Assembly: GCF_029946005.1 (NCBI RefSeq)
Contig: NZ_JAQSDR010000027.1
Coordinates: 62,001-126,000 of the forward strand
DNA length: 64,000 nt
Direction of reading: 5' to 3'
Origin: Aquabacterium sp.
GTDB taxonomy: Bacteria; Pseudomonadota; Gammaproteobacteria; Burkholderiales; Burkholderiaceae_C
A model generated the notes under the pieces. It was not told the origin of the DNA. It saw nothing but the letters and a program-made list of their open reading frames with translations, and did no database searches. A program made the position numbers and the translations under genes. Below are positions 17,806-27,708 of this stretch, one piece after another (the stretch's first letter is position 1; each line of letters begins with the position of its first letter).

Positions 17806-19143
17806 ATGAACCGCGAAGAACCGATTGCCCTTGATCGCCCCGACGTTCGGCCACAGCTTCTGGCACGCTGGCATGAGGCCCGGGGTATCACCGATGCCTT
17901 GTTCGACAGCCTTCAACCCGGGGTGCTGTACCAACGGCCCATTGCCGAGCGGCACCGCATCATCTTCTACCTGGGGCACCTGGAAGCTTTTGACTGGAAC
18001 CTGTTGACCCACAGGCGGGCGGTAGTGGCCTCGGTCAACTCAGGTTACAACCAGTTATTCGCGTTTGGGATTGACCCCGTGGGCACCGGTTTGCCGCAAG
18101 ATGTGCCGACTGACTGGCCCGATTTGTTGGCCATCCATGCCTACCGCCAATCGGTTCGCGAAGCACTGGACGAACTCATCACCACCTTGCCGATGAGCTC
18201 GCCGGGCCCGTGGGCAAGCGGCGGCGAACGCCACTTTGACGCTGCCTGCTTGCTGAACGTGGCCATTGAGCACCGACTGATGCACGCCGAGACACTGGCC
18301 TACATGCTGCATCGTCTGCCGCTAGGCGCCTGGCGCGAAGAGGCGGCCATGCCCGCAGTGGCGCCTGTTTTGGCAAGGCCTCCCGCCAGCATGGTCAACA
18401 TCCCCTCGGGCAGCGTGGTCTTGGGTGAATGTCGGAGCAACGAGCAGGCCTTTGGCTGGGACAACGAGTTCCCGGCGCAGGAGGTCGACGTGCCCGCTTT
18501 TGCCATCGACCAGTACATGGTCACCAATGGCCAGTACCTGGCCTTCATGGCCGATGGCGGGTATGAGCGAGCCGATTTCTGGACGCCCCGAGATTGGGTC
18601 TGGCGAGAAAACCAAGGCATCAGGCAGCCTGTGTTCTGGCGCTGCGACCGGGATGATGGCTGGTTGCTGCGCACCATGCACCATGAATTGCCTTTGCCCC
18701 TGGATTGGCCGGTGTACATCAGCCATGCCGAGGCCAGCGCGTATGCGCGTTGGGCTGGCAAAGCCTTGCCGACTGAAGCTCAGTGGATGCGGGCCGCCGT
18801 GGGTTGTCGGCCCTCGGTTGGCGCCGGACAGTGCAATGCCGATTTCCGCCGCTGGGACCCAGAGCCAGTTCAGGCCGCGCAGCAAGTCAGCGACTTTGGC
18901 GTGGCCGGGATGTTTGGCAATGGCTGGGAGTGGACATCGAGTGTGTTCGCGCCGGCCGATGGCTTCGAGGCCTTCCCCTTCTACCCAGGCTACTCCCAGG
19001 ACTTCTTCGATGGGCAGCACTTCGTCCTGAAGGGCGGCTCACCCCGGACTGCCGCCTGCATGCTCAGGCCCTCGTTCCGAAACTGGTTTCAACCGCATTA
19101 TCAGCATGTCTACGCGGGCCTGCGTTGCGTCAGCGCGGCCTGA
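17806..19143 (+). CDS. egtB: EgtB-type iron-dependent sulfoxide synthase (ergothioneine)
   Basis: The protein has 445 residues in two parts. The N-terminal DinB-like bundle holds the iron ligands: H58 in YLGHLEAFDW and H156/H160 in EHRLMHAET, the H-x3-H-x-E arrangement. The C-terminal formylglycine-enzyme-like (FGE) domain has PTEAQWMRAAVG, GNGWEWTSSVFAP and RPSFRNWF with a final YAGLR. EgtB joins trimethylhistidine to a thiol donor by C-S bond formation on the way to ergothioneine. The following gene is egtD, supporting this. The ERHRIIFYLGHLEAFDWN start is unlike textbook mycobacterial EgtB, and SenA (selenoneine) is a close homologue, but no senB or senC is nearby. Confidence 0.88.
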   Translation: MNREEPIALDRPDVRPQLLARWHEARGITDALFDSLQPGVLYQRPIAERHRIIFYLGHLEAFDWNLLTHRRAVVASVNSGYNQLFAFGIDPVGTGLPQDVPTDWPDLLAIHAYRQSVREALDELITTLPMSSPGPWASGGERHFDAACLLNVAIEHRLMHAETLAYMLHRLPLGAWREEAAMPAVAPVLARPPASMVNIPSGSVVLGECRSNEQAFGWDNEFPAQEVDVPAFAIDQYMVTNGQYLAFMADGGYERADFWTPRDWVWRENQGIRQPVFWRCDRDDGWLLRTMHHELPLPLDWPVYISHAEASAYARWAGKALPTEAQWMRAAVGCRPSVGAGQCNADFRRWDPEPVQAAQQVSDFGVAGMFGNGWEWTSSVFAPADGFEAFPFYPGYSQDFFDGQHFVLKGGSPRTAACMLRPSFRNWFQPHYQHVYAGLRCVSAA

Positions 19144-19170
19144 TCTCCACCCTACCCACGAAAGACTGGC

Positions 19171-20142
19171 ATGGCCCATCCCACCACATCCGCTGCCGCC
19201 CAGACCGATGCGTTCGCCACCGATGTCTATGGGGGCCTGACGCAGTCGCCCCAGAAGACCTTGCCGTCCAAGTACCTGTACGACGCGGTCGGATCGGCCT
19301 TGTTCGAGGTCATCACGCATTTGCCTGAATACGGCCTGACCCGCGCCGATGAACGCTTGATCAAACAGCATGTTCCCGATGTGTTGGCGGCGCTGGGCCG
19401 GGTGGACACGGTGGTCGAGTTGGGCAGTGGCAATGGTCGAAAGACCCGCTGGGTGCTGGAAGCTTGCGCGCAGCGGCAGCCTTGCACTTACTATCCGATT
19501 GAAATTTCGGCCACGGCCCTGGCCCAATGCAGCCAGGCCTTGAGTGACATCGTCGGCGTCAAGGTTCGGGGCATTGAGCGTGAGTACCTGCCCGGGCTAC
19601 AGCAAATGGTGTCCTTGCGCCAGGGCGATGCACCCATGCTCGTGCTGTTCCTGGGCAGCACCATTGGCAATTTTCCTCGGCCGGAGGCTCAGCGATTCCT
19701 GGCTGAAGTCCGCAAAGTGATGCGCCCGGGCGATGGCTTGTTACTAGGCACGGACTTGGTCAAGCCCAAGCAGGCTTTGGTCGACGCTTACGATGATCCC
19801 CTGGGGGTCACGGCAGCATTCAACCTGAATCTGCTGGTGCGCATGAACAGTGAGCTGGGGGCCAACTTCGATTTGCGGCGCTTCCAGCACGAGGCCCGCT
19901 TCAATGTCGACACCAGTGCCATCGAGATGCACATCCGTTCATGCGTGCAGCAGTCAGTCCATATCCCGGGCGCTGGTCTGACGGTTGAGTTTCAAGCGGG
20001 CGAAACCATTTGGACTGAAATCAGCCGCAAGTATCTGGCGGCCGATGTGCTGGCGATGGGCGCCTGGGCGGGGTTCACCTCGGCTGGCCAATGGCTTGAC
20101 GAAGACTGGCCCTTTGCCGAGACATTGCTTGTGGCTGCTTGA
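19171..20142 (+). CDS. egtD: EgtD, L-histidine N-alpha-methyltransferase
   Basis: The protein has 323 residues, the expected EgtD length. SAM-binding motifs include VVELGSGNGRKTRWVL and LVLFLGSTIGNFPRPEA, and the opening PSKYLYDAVGSALFEVITHLPEY is the family signature. It trimethylates histidine to hercynine, the EgtB substrate. It lies 27 bases after egtB, so the two form an operon. No egtA, egtC or egtE is visible, which fits bacteria whose EgtB uses cysteine directly or that recruit other lyases. Confidence 0.94.
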   Translation: MAHPTTSAAAQTDAFATDVYGGLTQSPQKTLPSKYLYDAVGSALFEVITHLPEYGLTRADERLIKQHVPDVLAALGRVDTVVELGSGNGRKTRWVLEACAQRQPCTYYPIEISATALAQCSQALSDIVGVKVRGIEREYLPGLQQMVSLRQGDAPMLVLFLGSTIGNFPRPEAQRFLAEVRKVMRPGDGLLLGTDLVKPKQALVDAYDDPLGVTAAFNLNLLVRMNSELGANFDLRRFQHEARFNVDTSAIEMHIRSCVQQSVHIPGAGLTVEFQAGETIWTEISRKYLAADVLAMGAWAGFTSAGQWLDEDWPFAETLLVAA

Positions 20143-20149
20143 TGGCGGC

Positions 20150-20797
20150 CTAGCAGGTCAGTCGTCCCAACCCGCTGGAGGCGTGGGCCAGCACCTCGAT
20201 GGCCGACCAGTCGGCAGCCGCCACCACGGAGGCTGGGGCCAGCCATGAACCGCCCACGCAAGCCACGTTGGGCAGAGCCAGGAAGCCGGGGGCTGTTTCG
20301 ACCGTGATGCCGCCGGTGGGGCAAAACAGCGCGTCGGCGAATGGCCCGGCCAAGGCCTTGAGCATGGCCACGCCACCGGCCTGCTGCGCCGGGAAAAACT
20401 TGAAGCATTCGAAGCCCGCGTCCATCGCGGTCATCAACTCGCTGGCCGTGGCCACCCCTGGTAGCAGTGGAATGGCCGCCTTCTGGGCGAACTGGGCCAA
20501 GGCTGGCGTCAGCCCTGGCGAGACGGCAAATTGAGCCCCAGCGCGCGCCACGTCATCCCACTGCTTGACGGTGGTCACGGTGCCTGCGGCGATCACGGCT
20601 TCGGGCACTTCGCGGGCCAGGGTCTCGATCACTTCAAGCGCGTTGGGGGTGCGCAAGGTGATTTCAAGAACTTTCAAGCCGCCCGCGAGCAAAGCACGGG
20701 CGATGGGCACCGCATCGGCGGTGCGGTTGATCACCAGCACGGGGATCACGGGACTCAGGCGCATCACGGCCGCCAGCATGTGGTTTTTATTGCTCAT
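20150..20797 (-). CDS. eda: KDPG aldolase
   Basis: The protein has 215 residues. Active-site landmarks are [14 protein letters not shown] (Glu), AGTVTT, SPGLTP and [13 protein letters not shown] with the Schiff-base Lys. It cleaves 2-keto-3-deoxy-6-phosphogluconate to pyruvate and glyceraldehyde-3-phosphate, the second step of the Entner-Doudoroff route. Its start overlaps the edd stop by 4 bases, so the pair is translationally coupled. Confidence 0.95.
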   Translation of the reverse strand: MSNKNHMLAAVMRLSPVIPVLVINRTADAVPIARALLAGGLKVLEITLRTPNALEVIETLAREVPEAVIAAGTVTTVKQWDDVARAGAQFAVSPGLTPALAQFAQKAAIPLLPGVATASELMTAMDAGFECFKFFPAQQAGGVAMLKALAGPFADALFCPTGGITVETAPGFLALPNVACVGGSWLAPASVVAAADWSAIEVLAHASSGLGRLTC

Positions 20798-22650
20798 GGG
20801 TGGATGGGGGCAAAACCAAAAGACATGGCGCCTTGCTCGGCGCCGGTGACGGCATGGCGGAAGCTGCTGAACAGCTCGCGGCCGCTGCCATGGGTGTTGG
20901 CGGATAGATCATGCACGGGGACTTCACGCCCTGCCCATTCTGCCTCATCGACCAAGACCGCCAAGGTGCCCGCATCGGCATCCAGCCGGATGATGTCGCC
21001 ATCGCGCACCTTGCCCAAGGGGCCACCAGCCAGCACTTCGGGCGTGATGTGGATGGCCGAAGGCACCTTGCCCGAGGCACCGGACATGCGGCCGTCGGTG
21101 ACCAGGGCCACATGAAAGCCCTTGTCTTGCAGGTTGGCCAGGGTGGGCGTGAGCGAATGAAGCTCGGGCATGCCATTGGCGCGCGGCCCTTGAAAGCGCA
21201 CCACCGCCACGAAGCTGTGTTCCAGCTCTCCGCGCTTGTAGGCCTTGATCAGGTCTTCCTGCTGGTCAAAAACCACGGCGGGGGCTTCAATGAAGCGATG
21301 CTCTGGCTTGACGGCGGACACCTTGATCACCGATCGGCCCAGGTTGCCCGTCAGCACCTTCAGGCCCCCATCTTGAGAAAAGGGCGTTGCGAAGGGTGCC
21401 AGCACCGCTGCATTGCCGCTGTCGGGTGGCACGGCTTGCCAATGGAGCTGCCCGTTGTGCAACATGGGCGTTTGCGTGTAGTGGTGCAAGCCCCGGCCCA
21501 TGGCCGTCAGCACCTGGGGGTGAAGCAAGCCGGCGTCCAGCAGCTCACGGATTAAAAAGGCCATGCCACCTGCCATGTGGAACTCGTTGACGTCGGCATA
21601 CCCATTCGGGTAGACGCGGGCCAGCAGCGGCACGATGTTGGACAGGGCGTCAAAGTCATCCCAGTCGATGATGACACCGGCCGCCCTGGCAATGGCCACG
21701 AGGTGCAGGGTGTGGTTGGTGGAGCCCCCCGTGGACAGCAGGCCAACGATGCCGTTGACGATGGCTTCTTCATCGATGACCTTGCCCAGCGGGATGTGGT
21801 TGCCACCCAGGTGCGTGATGCTGGCCACGCGGCGCGCGGCTTCGCGTGTCAGGGCTTCGCGCAACGGCGTGTTGGGCGAGACAAAGGCCGAGCCCGGCAA
21901 GTGCAGGCCCATCACCTCCATCAGCATCTGGTTGCTGTTGGCCGTGCCGTAGAAGGTGCAGGTGCCCGCCGAGTGGTAGGATTTTTCTTCGGCCTCCAGC
22001 AAGGCCTCTTTGCCGATCTCGCCCGCCGCGAACTTCTGGCGCACCTTGGCTTTTTCGGTATTGGGCAAGCCCGAACCCATGGGGCCGCCGGGCACGAAGA
22101 TGGTGGGCAGGTGGCCAAAGCTCAGGGCGCCAATCAACAGGCCGGGCACGATCTTGTCGCACACGCCCAGGCACAGCACGGCGTCGAACATGTTGTGGGA
22201 CAAGGCCACGGCGGTGGACAGGGCGATCACATCACGCGAGAACAGGGACAGCTCCATGCCGGGCCTGCCTTGCGTCACGCCATCGCACATGGCGGGCACG
22301 CCCCCGGCAAACTGCGCGGTGGCCCCGACTTCGCGCGCGGCCTGCTTGATCCATTCAGGAAACGCTTGCAGCGGTTGGTGCGCCGACAGCATGTCGTTGT
22401 AGGACGACACGATGGCGATGTTGGGCTTGCGCTGCTCGCGCAGCCAGATCTTGTCGGCGGGTTCGGCGGCGGCATAGCCATGGGCCAGGTTCGTACAGCC
22501 CAACTGCGCCCGCCCTGATTGGTTGGACTTTCCGGCGTCTTCAATGCCTTGCAAATAACGCTGACGCGTGATCGCACTGCGCTGGCGGATTCGCTCGGTG
22601 ATGGCCAGAAGCTGGGGATGGGTGTTCACGGCTTGATCAGAGGTTTTCAT
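20794..22650 (-). CDS. edd: 6-phosphogluconate dehydratase
   Basis: The protein has 618 residues, the family length. It is an IlvD/Edd dehydratase with Fe-S ligand regions around [14 protein letters not shown] and [14 protein letters not shown]. It converts 6-phosphogluconate to KDPG in the Entner-Doudoroff pathway. The start is ATG at 22650 (MKTSDQAV); a longer reading from 22707 is possible but adds a non-conserved tail. 6-phosphogluconolactonase is encoded separately at 38244. Confidence 0.95.
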   Translation of the reverse strand: MKTSDQAVNTHPQLLAITERIRQRSAITRQRYLQGIEDAGKSNQSGRAQLGCTNLAHGYAAAEPADKIWLREQRKPNIAIVSSYNDMLSAHQPLQAFPEWIKQAAREVGATAQFAGGVPAMCDGVTQGRPGMELSLFSRDVIALSTAVALSHNMFDAVLCLGVCDKIVPGLLIGALSFGHLPTIFVPGGPMGSGLPNTEKAKVRQKFAAGEIGKEALLEAEEKSYHSAGTCTFYGTANSNQMLMEVMGLHLPGSAFVSPNTPLREALTREAARRVASITHLGGNHIPLGKVIDEEAIVNGIVGLLSTGGSTNHTLHLVAIARAAGVIIDWDDFDALSNIVPLLARVYPNGYADVNEFHMAGGMAFLIRELLDAGLLHPQVLTAMGRGLHHYTQTPMLHNGQLHWQAVPPDSGNAAVLAPFATPFSQDGGLKVLTGNLGRSVIKVSAVKPEHRFIEAPAVVFDQQEDLIKAYKRGELEHSFVAVVRFQGPRANGMPELHSLTPTLANLQDKGFHVALVTDGRMSGASGKVPSAIHITPEVLAGGPLGKVRDGDIIRLDADAGTLAVLVDEAEWAGREVPVHDLSANTHGSGRELFSSFRHAVTGAEQGAMSFGFAPIHP

Positions 22651-22730
22651 CGGGGTGCTGAAAGCATACGGCGTTAAGATGCCCTGTGCTGAATTCTGGC
22701 ACCACATCGTCCATTGGGGGAGTTTGAAGC

Positions 22731-22949
22731 ATGAATCCAGTCAAGGTCATTGGCATGGTGTTGATCGTGGCAGGCACGCTGGGTTTGGTCTATGGTGGCG
22801 TGAGTTACACCAAAGAGCACCAGGCGGCCAAAATCGGCCCCATTGAGTTGTCCATGAGTCAGAAGGAAACCGTGGCCATTCCCACCTGGTTGAGCGTGGT
22901 GGCCATTGTGGCGGGCGCGGCCTCGCTGCTCTTGCCCAGCAAACACTGA
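22731..22949 (+). CDS. DUF3185 family small membrane protein
   Basis: The protein has 72 residues with two membrane helices: [18 protein letters not shown] and [17 protein letters not shown]. Between them is a [26 protein letters not shown] loop, the DUF3185 pattern. The function is unknown. It is divergent from edd and precedes the hydratase gene by 26 bases. Confidence 0.85.
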   Translation: MNPVKVIGMVLIVAGTLGLVYGGVSYTKEHQAAKIGPIELSMSQKETVAIPTWLSVVAIVAGAASLLLPSKH

Positions 22950-22975
22950 ACCTGCGCCCGGATCGATTTGTCCTC

Positions 22976-23788
22976 ATGACCGGCGCGTTTTCAAAAGCTT
23001 TCGATGCAGCGCGCATCCTGGCGGCTCGCCGTGCTTCAGGTGAGCAAGGCACGCGCCTGCCTCAGGCCTGCCGACCTCAATCCCTGGGCGAGGCTTTTGA
23101 CATCCAGGCGGCGGTCACGCAACAACTTCAGGCCCGCATCGGTGCGTGGAAGTGCGCCTTGCCCCAGGAGGGCCGGTTGACGGCCGCCCCCATCTACGCC
23201 GACACGGTTCACACGGCCAGTCCCTGTGCGGTCTTTGCCCGTGAGGGGCAGGTGCTGGTCGAGCCCGAGTTGGCCTTCATCCTGGGCCAAGACCTGCCCG
23301 CACGGGCCACGCCCTATCGCCCAGACGAAGTGGATGCCGCCATTGCGCGCACGCACATCGCCCTTGAGTTGATCGACAGCCGCTGCACACCTGCCGAAGC
23401 GGCTCAAGCCAGCTTTGCCGAAAAACTGGCTGACGGTTTGGTCAACCAGGGCTTGTTCCTGGGGCCGCAGGTTGACGCCGGGCGGGCAGGCGGGGCCACT
23501 GAATTGGCGATCCGCGTGCGCCACGCGTCTGGCGCTGAGCACTTGCAACAGGGGCGCCACCCCAATGGTTTGCCAAGGTCGCCACTGTACTGGCTGGTGG
23601 AGTTTTTGCGCAGCCGAGGGCAGGGCCTGCACGCTGGCCAAGCGGTGATCACCGGTTCTTACATGGGCAGCTTCACTTTGCCTTTGAATGAAGCCGTGGC
23701 CCTTCAATTTGGCGATCTGGGGGCCCTGAAGGTGCATTTCACGCGCCTGACATCGGGCCCGTTCCGTGAGCCGTCCAAGCAGCAGTGA
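22976..23788 (+). CDS. 2-keto-4-pentenoate hydratase-like (FAH superfamily)
   Basis: The protein has 270 residues. It has the MhpD-type fold, with SLGEAFDIQAAVTQQL near the start, EPELAFILGQDLPA (metal-binding Glu) and HIALELIDSR, and a C-terminal GQAVITGSYMG turn. Members hydrate 2-oxopent-4-enoate or related oxo acids from aromatic ring cleavage, or act as decarboxylases; which one is unknown. It overlaps the helicase start by about 23 bases. Confidence 0.8.
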   Translation: MTGAFSKAFDAARILAARRASGEQGTRLPQACRPQSLGEAFDIQAAVTQQLQARIGAWKCALPQEGRLTAAPIYADTVHTASPCAVFAREGQVLVEPELAFILGQDLPARATPYRPDEVDAAIARTHIALELIDSRCTPAEAAQASFAEKLADGLVNQGLFLGPQVDAGRAGGATELAIRVRHASGAEHLQQGRHPNGLPRSPLYWLVEFLRSRGQGLHAGQAVITGSYMGSFTLPLNEAVALQFGDLGALKVHFTRLTSGPFREPSKQQ

Positions 23789-26453
23789 GGCCGTTCGGGC
23801 CTGGGTGGACGCACTGCGCCGCCAGGCCGACAAGGCCACCCTGATGCAACTGCCGCCCTTGCTGGGGGAAGACGCTGCCCGCGTGATGGCCTTGCTGCGG
23901 GCCAGTGCCAACGAGCCGCTTCCTGATGACTTCCTGGCGTCGGTCCAAGCAGCCAGCGATGAAGTTCAAGGGCATTTTCGGCCCCGCCTGACCTTACAGA
24001 CCTTGACCCGGGGCGATGGCCTGCTGGGCATGAAGCCGTCAGGACTGTTTGGCCCACGTGGTGGCACCGTGACCGTGGCGCGCATTGACTGGACCTACGC
24101 CACGGATGATGGCTTGCGCTGGGAAACGCCCGCGCCCACGGCCTTGCTGAACAGCCGCCCCAAAGCCCTCCAACCGCTGATGCACGCGGGAGGTCTGCCC
24201 ATCACGATGCGGCGCGATCTGGGCGCCGAGGCCGATGCCCTGGACACCATCCGCGCTTTGGGGTTTCACCCTTTGCCGCCCGATGCCTTGCAATGGCGCA
24301 TGGCCAAGGCTGAGGGTGAACACGACCACCTCTGGTCCTTGCTGCAGGAGGAGTTCTTTGGCGACTTCTGGGCCGACCAGGCCCCCGGCCTCCAAGCCCA
24401 GGGTTGGACGGTCGTGGTGCGCCCCGGCTTCGCGCATGAAAGCGTGCCGGTCGAGGCCTGGCGCCTGATCGTCGATTCTGAAACCGGCGAGGTGCTGGGC
24501 AAGGAGGTGGCCTCGCGCCTTCGTGGCCGGGCTGCCTTGCCCGATGGTCTGGGCCTGGCCCGGCGCGAAGGCTCCTGGCTCTTGTCCCTGGGCGTCGAGA
24601 TTGACGGCCAAACCTTGGACTTGTCGCCCCTGCTGGCCAACTTGTTGCGGCGCGATGCGCGCTGGCTGGATGCCGACAAGGTGGCCGCCATCGATGATCT
24701 GGCCCTGATCTCTCTGCGCGCGCCCGGTGGCAAGCGCATCCATGCTTTGGCGGCGCCACTTAAGGTCATCGTGGGGGCCATGCTGGATCTGCTGACCGAC
24801 CCTCGCCGGGTCGAAGGGCCGCTTCGCCTGTCTCCCTGGGATGCCCACCGCATCGACGATCTGCGATTGAGCCTGCTCGACACCCAGGCCGAGCGCGCAG
24901 GCGTGCATGGCGCCTGGCAACTGCAAGGCGCTGCTGGATTGCACGCTTTGGCAAGGCGCCTGGAAGGGGCGGGCGAGCCCCGACCGGTGGAGGCGCCATC
25001 TGGCTTGACCATCACCCTGCGGCCTTACCAATTGCATGGCGTGGCGTGGCTGCAATACCTGCGCGAACACCACCTGGCAGGCATCCTGGCCGACGACATG
25101 GGCCTGGGCAAGACCGCGCAGGCCTTGGCCCACATCCTCATCGAGCAGCAGGCCGGGCGGCTTGATCGGCCGGTGCTGGTGGTGTTGCCAACGTCCCTGG
25201 TGTTCAACTGGCAGGCCGAAGCCCAACGCATGGCGCCCGGCTTGCGCGTGCTGACCTTGCAAGGCCCCCGCCGTGCCGATGACTTTGCCCTGATGGCCGA
25301 GCACGACATTGTGCTGACGACCTACCCGCTGTTGTGGCGCGACATCCGCGTGCTGGAAGCCCAGCCCTTCCACCTGGTGATCCTGGACGAGGCGCAAACG
25401 GTGAAGAACGCCTCCAGCCACAGCGCGCGGGCCGTGCGGCGCCTGCACACCCGCCATCGTCTGTGCATGACTGGCACGCCGCTTGAAAACCACCTGGGCG
25501 AGTTGTGGGCACAGTTCGATTTCTTGATGCCGGGCTTTTTGGGTGATTCGCGCAGCTTTCACCGGCTGTGGCGCAAGCCCATCGAAGTCGGCGGCGAAAC
25601 CTTGCGGGCTGAATTGCTGGCCAAGCGCGTGCGGCCTTTCATCCTGCGCCGCCGCAAGCAGGACGTGGCCACCGAGCTGCCGCCCAAGACCGAGGTGATC
25701 AAGCGCTTGCAGTTGCAAGGCCGCCAACGCGATCTTTACGAAAGCGTGCGCTTGGCGGCCGACGAGCAAGTGCGCCGGGTCATGCAGCGAAAAGGGTTCG
25801 CGGGCGCACAGATTACCATCCTCGATGCCTTGCTCAAGTTGCGGCAGGTGTGTTGCGATCCCTACCTGCTCAAGGGTGAACAGACGCCCAAGACGATGGA
25901 GCGCGCCAAGCTGGAAGTCTTGCTGGACATGCTGCCCGAGCTGGTCGACGAAGGCCGGCGCGTGCTGGTGTTTTCGCAGTTCACCGAGATGCTGGGCCTG
26001 ATCGAGCAAAAGCTGGATGCCCTGCACTTGCCCTGGTTGGCCCTGACCGGGCAGACGCCGCCCTCCAAGCGCGGCGAGGTGGTGGCGCGCTTTCAAAACA
26101 AGGAGGTGCCCATCCTGCTGATCAGCCTGAAGGCCGGTGGCGTGGGACTGAACCTCACCGCCGCCGACACCGTGATCCACGTCGACCCCTGGTGGAACCC
26201 GGCGGTGGAAGAGCAGGCCACGGCCCGAGCCCACCGCATCGGGCAGGACCAGCCGGTGTTTGTCTACAAGCTGGTGGTGGAGGGCAGCATCGAGGAGCGC
26301 ATCCTCGAGCTGCAATCACGCAAGGCCGCTTTGGCCGAGGGGGTGCTGGGCAGCGATGGTGCCGCCACGCCCAAGTTCAGCGCGGCGGACCTGGACGCCT
26401 TGTTGGCGCCCTTGGGCGATGGTCAGGGCAGCAGCGGCGTCAGCAAGACCTGA
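23766..26453 (+). CDS. SNF2-family DEAD/DEAH helicase
   Basis: The protein has 895 residues. The first about 400 residues are a variable region. The SNF2 motor follows, with motif I ADDMGLGKTAQ at about 442-452, motif II DEAQ at 541-544, a CMTGTPLENHLGELW motif and the C-terminal helicase lobe. The latter has VFSQFTEML and the QATARAHRIGQ motif at about 820. Such proteins act as ATP-driven DNA translocases, often tied to RNA polymerase recycling or DNA repair; the specific role is unknown. The start is GTG 23766, overlapping the upstream gene. The 3' end overlaps the convergent HAF gene by 31 bases. Confidence 0.9.
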   Translation: MSRPSSSEAVRAWVDALRRQADKATLMQLPPLLGEDAARVMALLRASANEPLPDDFLASVQAASDEVQGHFRPRLTLQTLTRGDGLLGMKPSGLFGPRGGTVTVARIDWTYATDDGLRWETPAPTALLNSRPKALQPLMHAGGLPITMRRDLGAEADALDTIRALGFHPLPPDALQWRMAKAEGEHDHLWSLLQEEFFGDFWADQAPGLQAQGWTVVVRPGFAHESVPVEAWRLIVDSETGEVLGKEVASRLRGRAALPDGLGLARREGSWLLSLGVEIDGQTLDLSPLLANLLRRDARWLDADKVAAIDDLALISLRAPGGKRIHALAAPLKVIVGAMLDLLTDPRRVEGPLRLSPWDAHRIDDLRLSLLDTQAERAGVHGAWQLQGAAGLHALARRLEGAGEPRPVEAPSGLTITLRPYQLHGVAWLQYLREHHLAGILADDMGLGKTAQALAHILIEQQAGRLDRPVLVVLPTSLVFNWQAEAQRMAPGLRVLTLQGPRRADDFALMAEHDIVLTTYPLLWRDIRVLEAQPFHLVILDEAQTVKNASSHSARAVRRLHTRHRLCMTGTPLENHLGELWAQFDFLMPGFLGDSRSFHRLWRKPIEVGGETLRAELLAKRVRPFILRRRKQDVATELPPKTEVIKRLQLQGRQRDLYESVRLAADEQVRRVMQRKGFAGAQITILDALLKLRQVCCDPYLLKGEQTPKTMERAKLEVLLDMLPELVDEGRRVLVFSQFTEMLGLIEQKLDALHLPWLALTGQTPPSKRGEVVARFQNKEVPILLISLKAGGVGLNLTAADTVIHVDPWWNPAVEEQATARAHRIGQDQPVFVYKLVVEGSIEERILELQSRKAALAEGVLGSDGAATPKFSAADLDALLAPLGDGQGSSGVSKT

Positions 26454-27565
26454 CGTTCGGCGCCAGTGCCCTTCTTGACCGCGGCCAGCAATTGGCCTTG
26501 GTCATTCAGGTCGTGCACGCGGACCACGGCATCGCCACTGTTCACTCGCAAGCCGGCTGGCAAAACGGTGACCGAGCCCGTGGCCGTCCAGATCTCTTGC
26601 CTGGACCCTGTGGCTGAGTTCAGATCTGCCAGAACCGTGCCTTGGTCGGTCACCGCCAGGATGTTGGCGTAGAAGCCCGCCGTGATCCGTGGCAAGAAGG
26701 TGAACACGCCATCGCGCCAGAGGAAAGGGCGATCAGGCATGTTGAGGGCGCTGACATCACCCGCCAGTGCCATGGTCCCGGCGATGATGCCGTTGCGGCT
26801 GACCGCGTTGACCAGGACGCCGGTGGCGCCGGGATAGGTCAACTCCTGGAAGACGCCGTTGTTCCACAGGTGGGTGTGCCAGACCTGTCCGTCAAGGCCC
26901 ACCGAGATCAGGGTTCGGCAGGCGACGGTGCCTGCGTCAGTCAAGCCCACGCAGTTCGTGCTGTTCTGGGGCGCGCCAAGTGGCAGGCCGAGGTTTTCAA
27001 TGCGGTTGTTGCGCCACACGAAGGCTTGGTTGCTGTAGGTGGTCAGTGGCCGCACGCCCAGCACCCAGCCTTGCGAGTTGACCCGTTGGGCCACGGAACC
27101 CAGACCCGCGCCCAGGTCGGTGACGACCCCGTTGCGCCACACCGTGGCATAGCCCTTGGCGGCTGTGCTGGACTTGAATGAGTCGCCCACGATCCAGCCG
27201 CTGTCGTTGATGTCGCCGATGGAGGTGGCCGAATTGGTGGCCAGTGGCTTGAGCAGCGCGGCTTGGCCATTGATCCAGCTCACTGCCATGGACCGTTCCA
27301 CCGCCGTGGTCACCAGCCTTGGCCAGCCGTTGATGAACACCAACCGCGTGACGGTGCCCTGCCTGTAAACGCCACTGCCTGCCGCCTGGCCTGCGTTGTT
27401 CAGGCGGTATGCCACGGCATCGGGCAAGGTCGAGGGGGCCGGCATCTCGGTGGTGATGCTGTACTGCGTGGGCAACGATTGCGCCATGACCGCGCCGCTG
27501 GCCAGCAGCGTTAAGGCGCAGGAAGCGGGGCGAACCCATGAAAAAATGGAAGAAATTGGGTGCAT
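26423..27565 (-). CDS. Secreted HAF-repeat-like protein without a PEP-CTERM tail
   Basis: The protein has 380 residues. A signal peptide ends near residue 29 (LTLLASGAVMAQS). The body repeats loose units such as DINDSGWIVG, VNSQGWVLG and VTDQGTVLADL, related to the HAF repeats of the protein at 2398. The usual DLGxLGG core is degenerate and no PEP-CTERM motif ends the protein (it ends VLLTPLLP). It is probably exported; function unknown. The stop lies inside the end of the helicase gene. Confidence 0.75.
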   Translation of the reverse strand: MHPISSIFSWVRPASCALTLLASGAVMAQSLPTQYSITTEMPAPSTLPDAVAYRLNNAGQAAGSGVYRQGTVTRLVFINGWPRLVTTAVERSMAVSWINGQAALLKPLATNSATSIGDINDSGWIVGDSFKSSTAAKGYATVWRNGVVTDLGAGLGSVAQRVNSQGWVLGVRPLTTYSNQAFVWRNNRIENLGLPLGAPQNSTNCVGLTDAGTVACRTLISVGLDGQVWHTHLWNNGVFQELTYPGATGVLVNAVSRNGIIAGTMALAGDVSALNMPDRPFLWRDGVFTFLPRITAGFYANILAVTDQGTVLADLNSATGSRQEIWTATGSVTVLPAGLRVNSGDAVVRVHDLNDQGQLLAAVKKGTGAERQVLLTPLLP

Positions 27566-27708
27566 GCCCGGCCCTGAATGAGTTGGATGAATCCCGCCAG
27601 TGTCCCATATTTATGGTGGTCGATAAACGCCTTTCGTTTTGACAATCGCTCTAAGTCGGCGCGGTGATTTCATGGCAGAGTCCGCTGCAAATCAACACAA
27701 GGGTTGGC

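Noticed and set aside
24039..26315. A long minus-strand open frame of about 758 codons opposite the SNF2 helicase
   Set aside because: The opposite strand encodes a conserved helicase motor. The antisense product is His/Gln-rich and matches no family.
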